Assembly (NCBI GenBank): GCA_002050355.1 | Contig: MWYY01000052.1 | Location: forward strand, 37,692-101,691 | Length of the DNA: 64,000 nt | Source of the DNA: Acidobacteria bacterium 28-9 | GTDB taxonomy: Bacteria > Acidobacteriota > Blastocatellia > Pyrinomonadales > Pyrinomonadaceae | Direction: 5' to 3' | Shown here: in pieces, positions 63,056 through 64,000 of the stretch | How the letters are laid out: every line of letters begins with the position of its first letter | Numbering within the stretch: position 1 is the first letter of the stretch | Made by a program: the position numbers and the translations under genes | Notes under the pieces: model-generated | Told to the model about the DNA's origin: nothing | Seen by the model: only the letters and a program-made list of their open reading frames with translations | Databases searched by the model: none

Positions 63056-64000
63056 TTACGGATGCGTCATTTTTTCGGGCTTGACAAGTTCGTCAAACTT
63101 TTCGCCTTCTAAAATACCTAATTCAATTGCCGACTCGCGCAGAGAAATTCCTTTTTTGTGCGCATTCTTAGCGATTTTTGAAGCGTTGTCATAGCCGATG
63201 TGTTGATTGAGCGCAGTTACGAGCATCAAAGAATCGTTTAGGTATTTGTCGATTTGCGAGCGGTTCAGTTCGATACCGTCAATGCAAAATTCGACAAAGC
63301 CGATGGATGCATCGTGTAGCAGGCGAACTGAATGCAGAAAATTGTGAATCATTACCGGCTTGAAAACATTAAGTTCAAAGTTGCCTTGCGAACCGGCGAA
63401 ACCTATGCAGGCGTCATTGCCCAAAACCTGAGCGGCAACCATCGTTATCGCTTCGCTCTGCGTCGGGTTAACCTTGCCGGGCATAATCGAGCTTCCCGGT
63501 TCATTTTCTGGCAAGGTCAATTCACCAAGCCCGCAGCGCGGACCCGACGCCAGCCAGCGAATGTCGTTGGCAATTTTCATCAAAGAACACGCCAGAGTTT
63601 TCAGCGCGCCCGAAGCAAAAACAATTTCGTCGTGTGCCGACAAAGCCGCGAATTTGTTCGGATGCGCTTTAAACGGCAAGCCAGTCAATTCGGCAATTAG
63701 CGCGGCGGCGCGTTCCGCAAATTCGGGATGCGAGTTGAGACCTGTACCGACCGCTGTTCCGCCGATTGCCAAATCAAACAAACCGTCTAAAACTATTTTC
63801 AATCTTTCAATGTCGCGCTCAATCAAACTCGCCCAACCGCCGAATTCCTGCCCAACGGTCAAAGGCGTCGCGTCCTGCAAATGCGTTCTGCCGATTTTCA
63901 CAACATCGGCAAACTCTTTCGCTTTCGCGTCAATCGCGTCGTGAACCTTTTGAGCGGTTGGAATCAGCGCGTTTAATCTTTCGGCGGCGGCAACGTACAT
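63056..64000 (-). CDS. fumC: class II fumarate hydratase (5' end outside window)
   Basis: Converts fumarate to malate in the citric acid cycle. About 315 residues are present up to the window edge; the first third is missing, so the ATG at 64000 is an internal methionine. The signatures [19 protein letters not shown] and [15 protein letters not shown] (the family's catalytic loop) and the C-terminal [19 protein letters not shown] are clear. It is tetrameric in known relatives. Confidence 0.95.
   Translation of the reverse strand: MYVAAAERLNALIPTAQKVHDAIDAKAKEFADVVKIGRTHLQDATPLTVGQEFGGWASLIERDIERLKIVLDGLFDLAIGGTAVGTGLNSHPEFAERAAALIAELTGLPFKAHPNKFAALSAHDEIVFASGALKTLACSLMKIANDIRWLASGPRCGLGELTLPENEPGSSIMPGKVNPTQSEAITMVAAQVLGNDACIGFAGSQGNFELNVFKPVMIHNFLHSVRLLHDASIGFVEFCIDGIELNRSQIDKYLNDSLMLVTALNQHIGYDNASKIAKNAHKKGISLRESAIELGILEGEKFDELVKPEKMTHP

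Noticed and set aside
1..64000. CRISPR array
   Set aside because: All repeats seen are 7-bp words or single palindromes; no regularly spaced 25-40 bp repeat with unique spacers was found.
1..64000. tRNA, rRNA or other standard RNA genes
   Set aside because: The spacers were scanned for the T-loop GTTCAAATC pattern and cloverleaf arms; matches were only parts of gttcaaag-type repeats.

Overview
The window reads as a chromosomal segment of an Acidobacteriota, most likely class Blastocatellia (Pyrinomonadaceae-like). This is inferred from gene content: an Oar-type TonB-dependent receptor with an N-terminal carboxypeptidase-regulatory domain, a VWFA-related secreted protein of the acidobacterial type, OmpR-type winged-helix/ATPase/TPR regulators, a fused reductase/acyl-activating/carrier/acyltransferase lipid enzyme, and a sigma factor followed by a PDZ-containing membrane protein. 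GC is moderate and genes are tightly packed. No rRNA, tRNA, CRISPR array, transposase or integrase was recognised.

Layout. 1-8.3 kb: leuS (3' end outside the window), a small protein behind a structured leader, a HEAT-repeat protein, ergothioneine genes egtB-egtD, then birA and coaX. 8.2-14.9 kb: secreted hydrolases (S9 peptidase, DUF885 peptidase, Tat-type amidase). 14.9-20.4 kb: an SDR and the 1477-residue fused lipid enzyme, a candidate ether-lipid (ElbD-like) synthase. 20.4-26.1 kb: a minus-strand accessory island with two MazEF-type pairs, a VapC/Phd pair with a broken antitoxin, an ORF6N protein, a LarA-like racemase, an aspartyl protease and gene fragments. 26.1-31.6 kb: HAD phosphatase, ECF sigma factor with PDZ membrane protein, secreted proteins, trmL. 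31.7-38.9 kb: typA, an orphan secreted protein, a broken endonuclease V gene, an SDR and an acyl-CoA synthetase. 39-48.7 kb: CHAD protein, a minus-strand operon of small membrane proteins (DUF1772-like), and two tandem winged-helix/ATPase regulators, the second frameshifted. 48.8-64 kb: CDF transporter, DNA glycosylase, IMPase-like phosphatase, secreted lectin and VWA proteins, SbcD-like nuclease, LON-domain protein, S55-type protease, ppGpp-hydrolase-like HD protein, TonB receptor and fumC (5' end outside the window).

The most unusual signal is a repeated architecture not explained by any single gene. Short, still readable 3' tails of four nearby intact genes (the LarA-like gene, the aspartyl protease, typA and the acyl-CoA synthetase) occur a second time 0.8-9.8 kb away in the same orientation. 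In three cases the order is intact gene, accessory cassette, tail fragment, which is the footprint expected when DNA carrying a gene 3' end integrates at that gene. No recombinase gene is visible. A second cryptic layer is a set of heptanucleotide repeats in spacers, over start or stop codons, and in frame inside leuS. A third is a four-fold CTTG direct repeat at exact 11-bp spacing in front of a winged-helix regulator gene.
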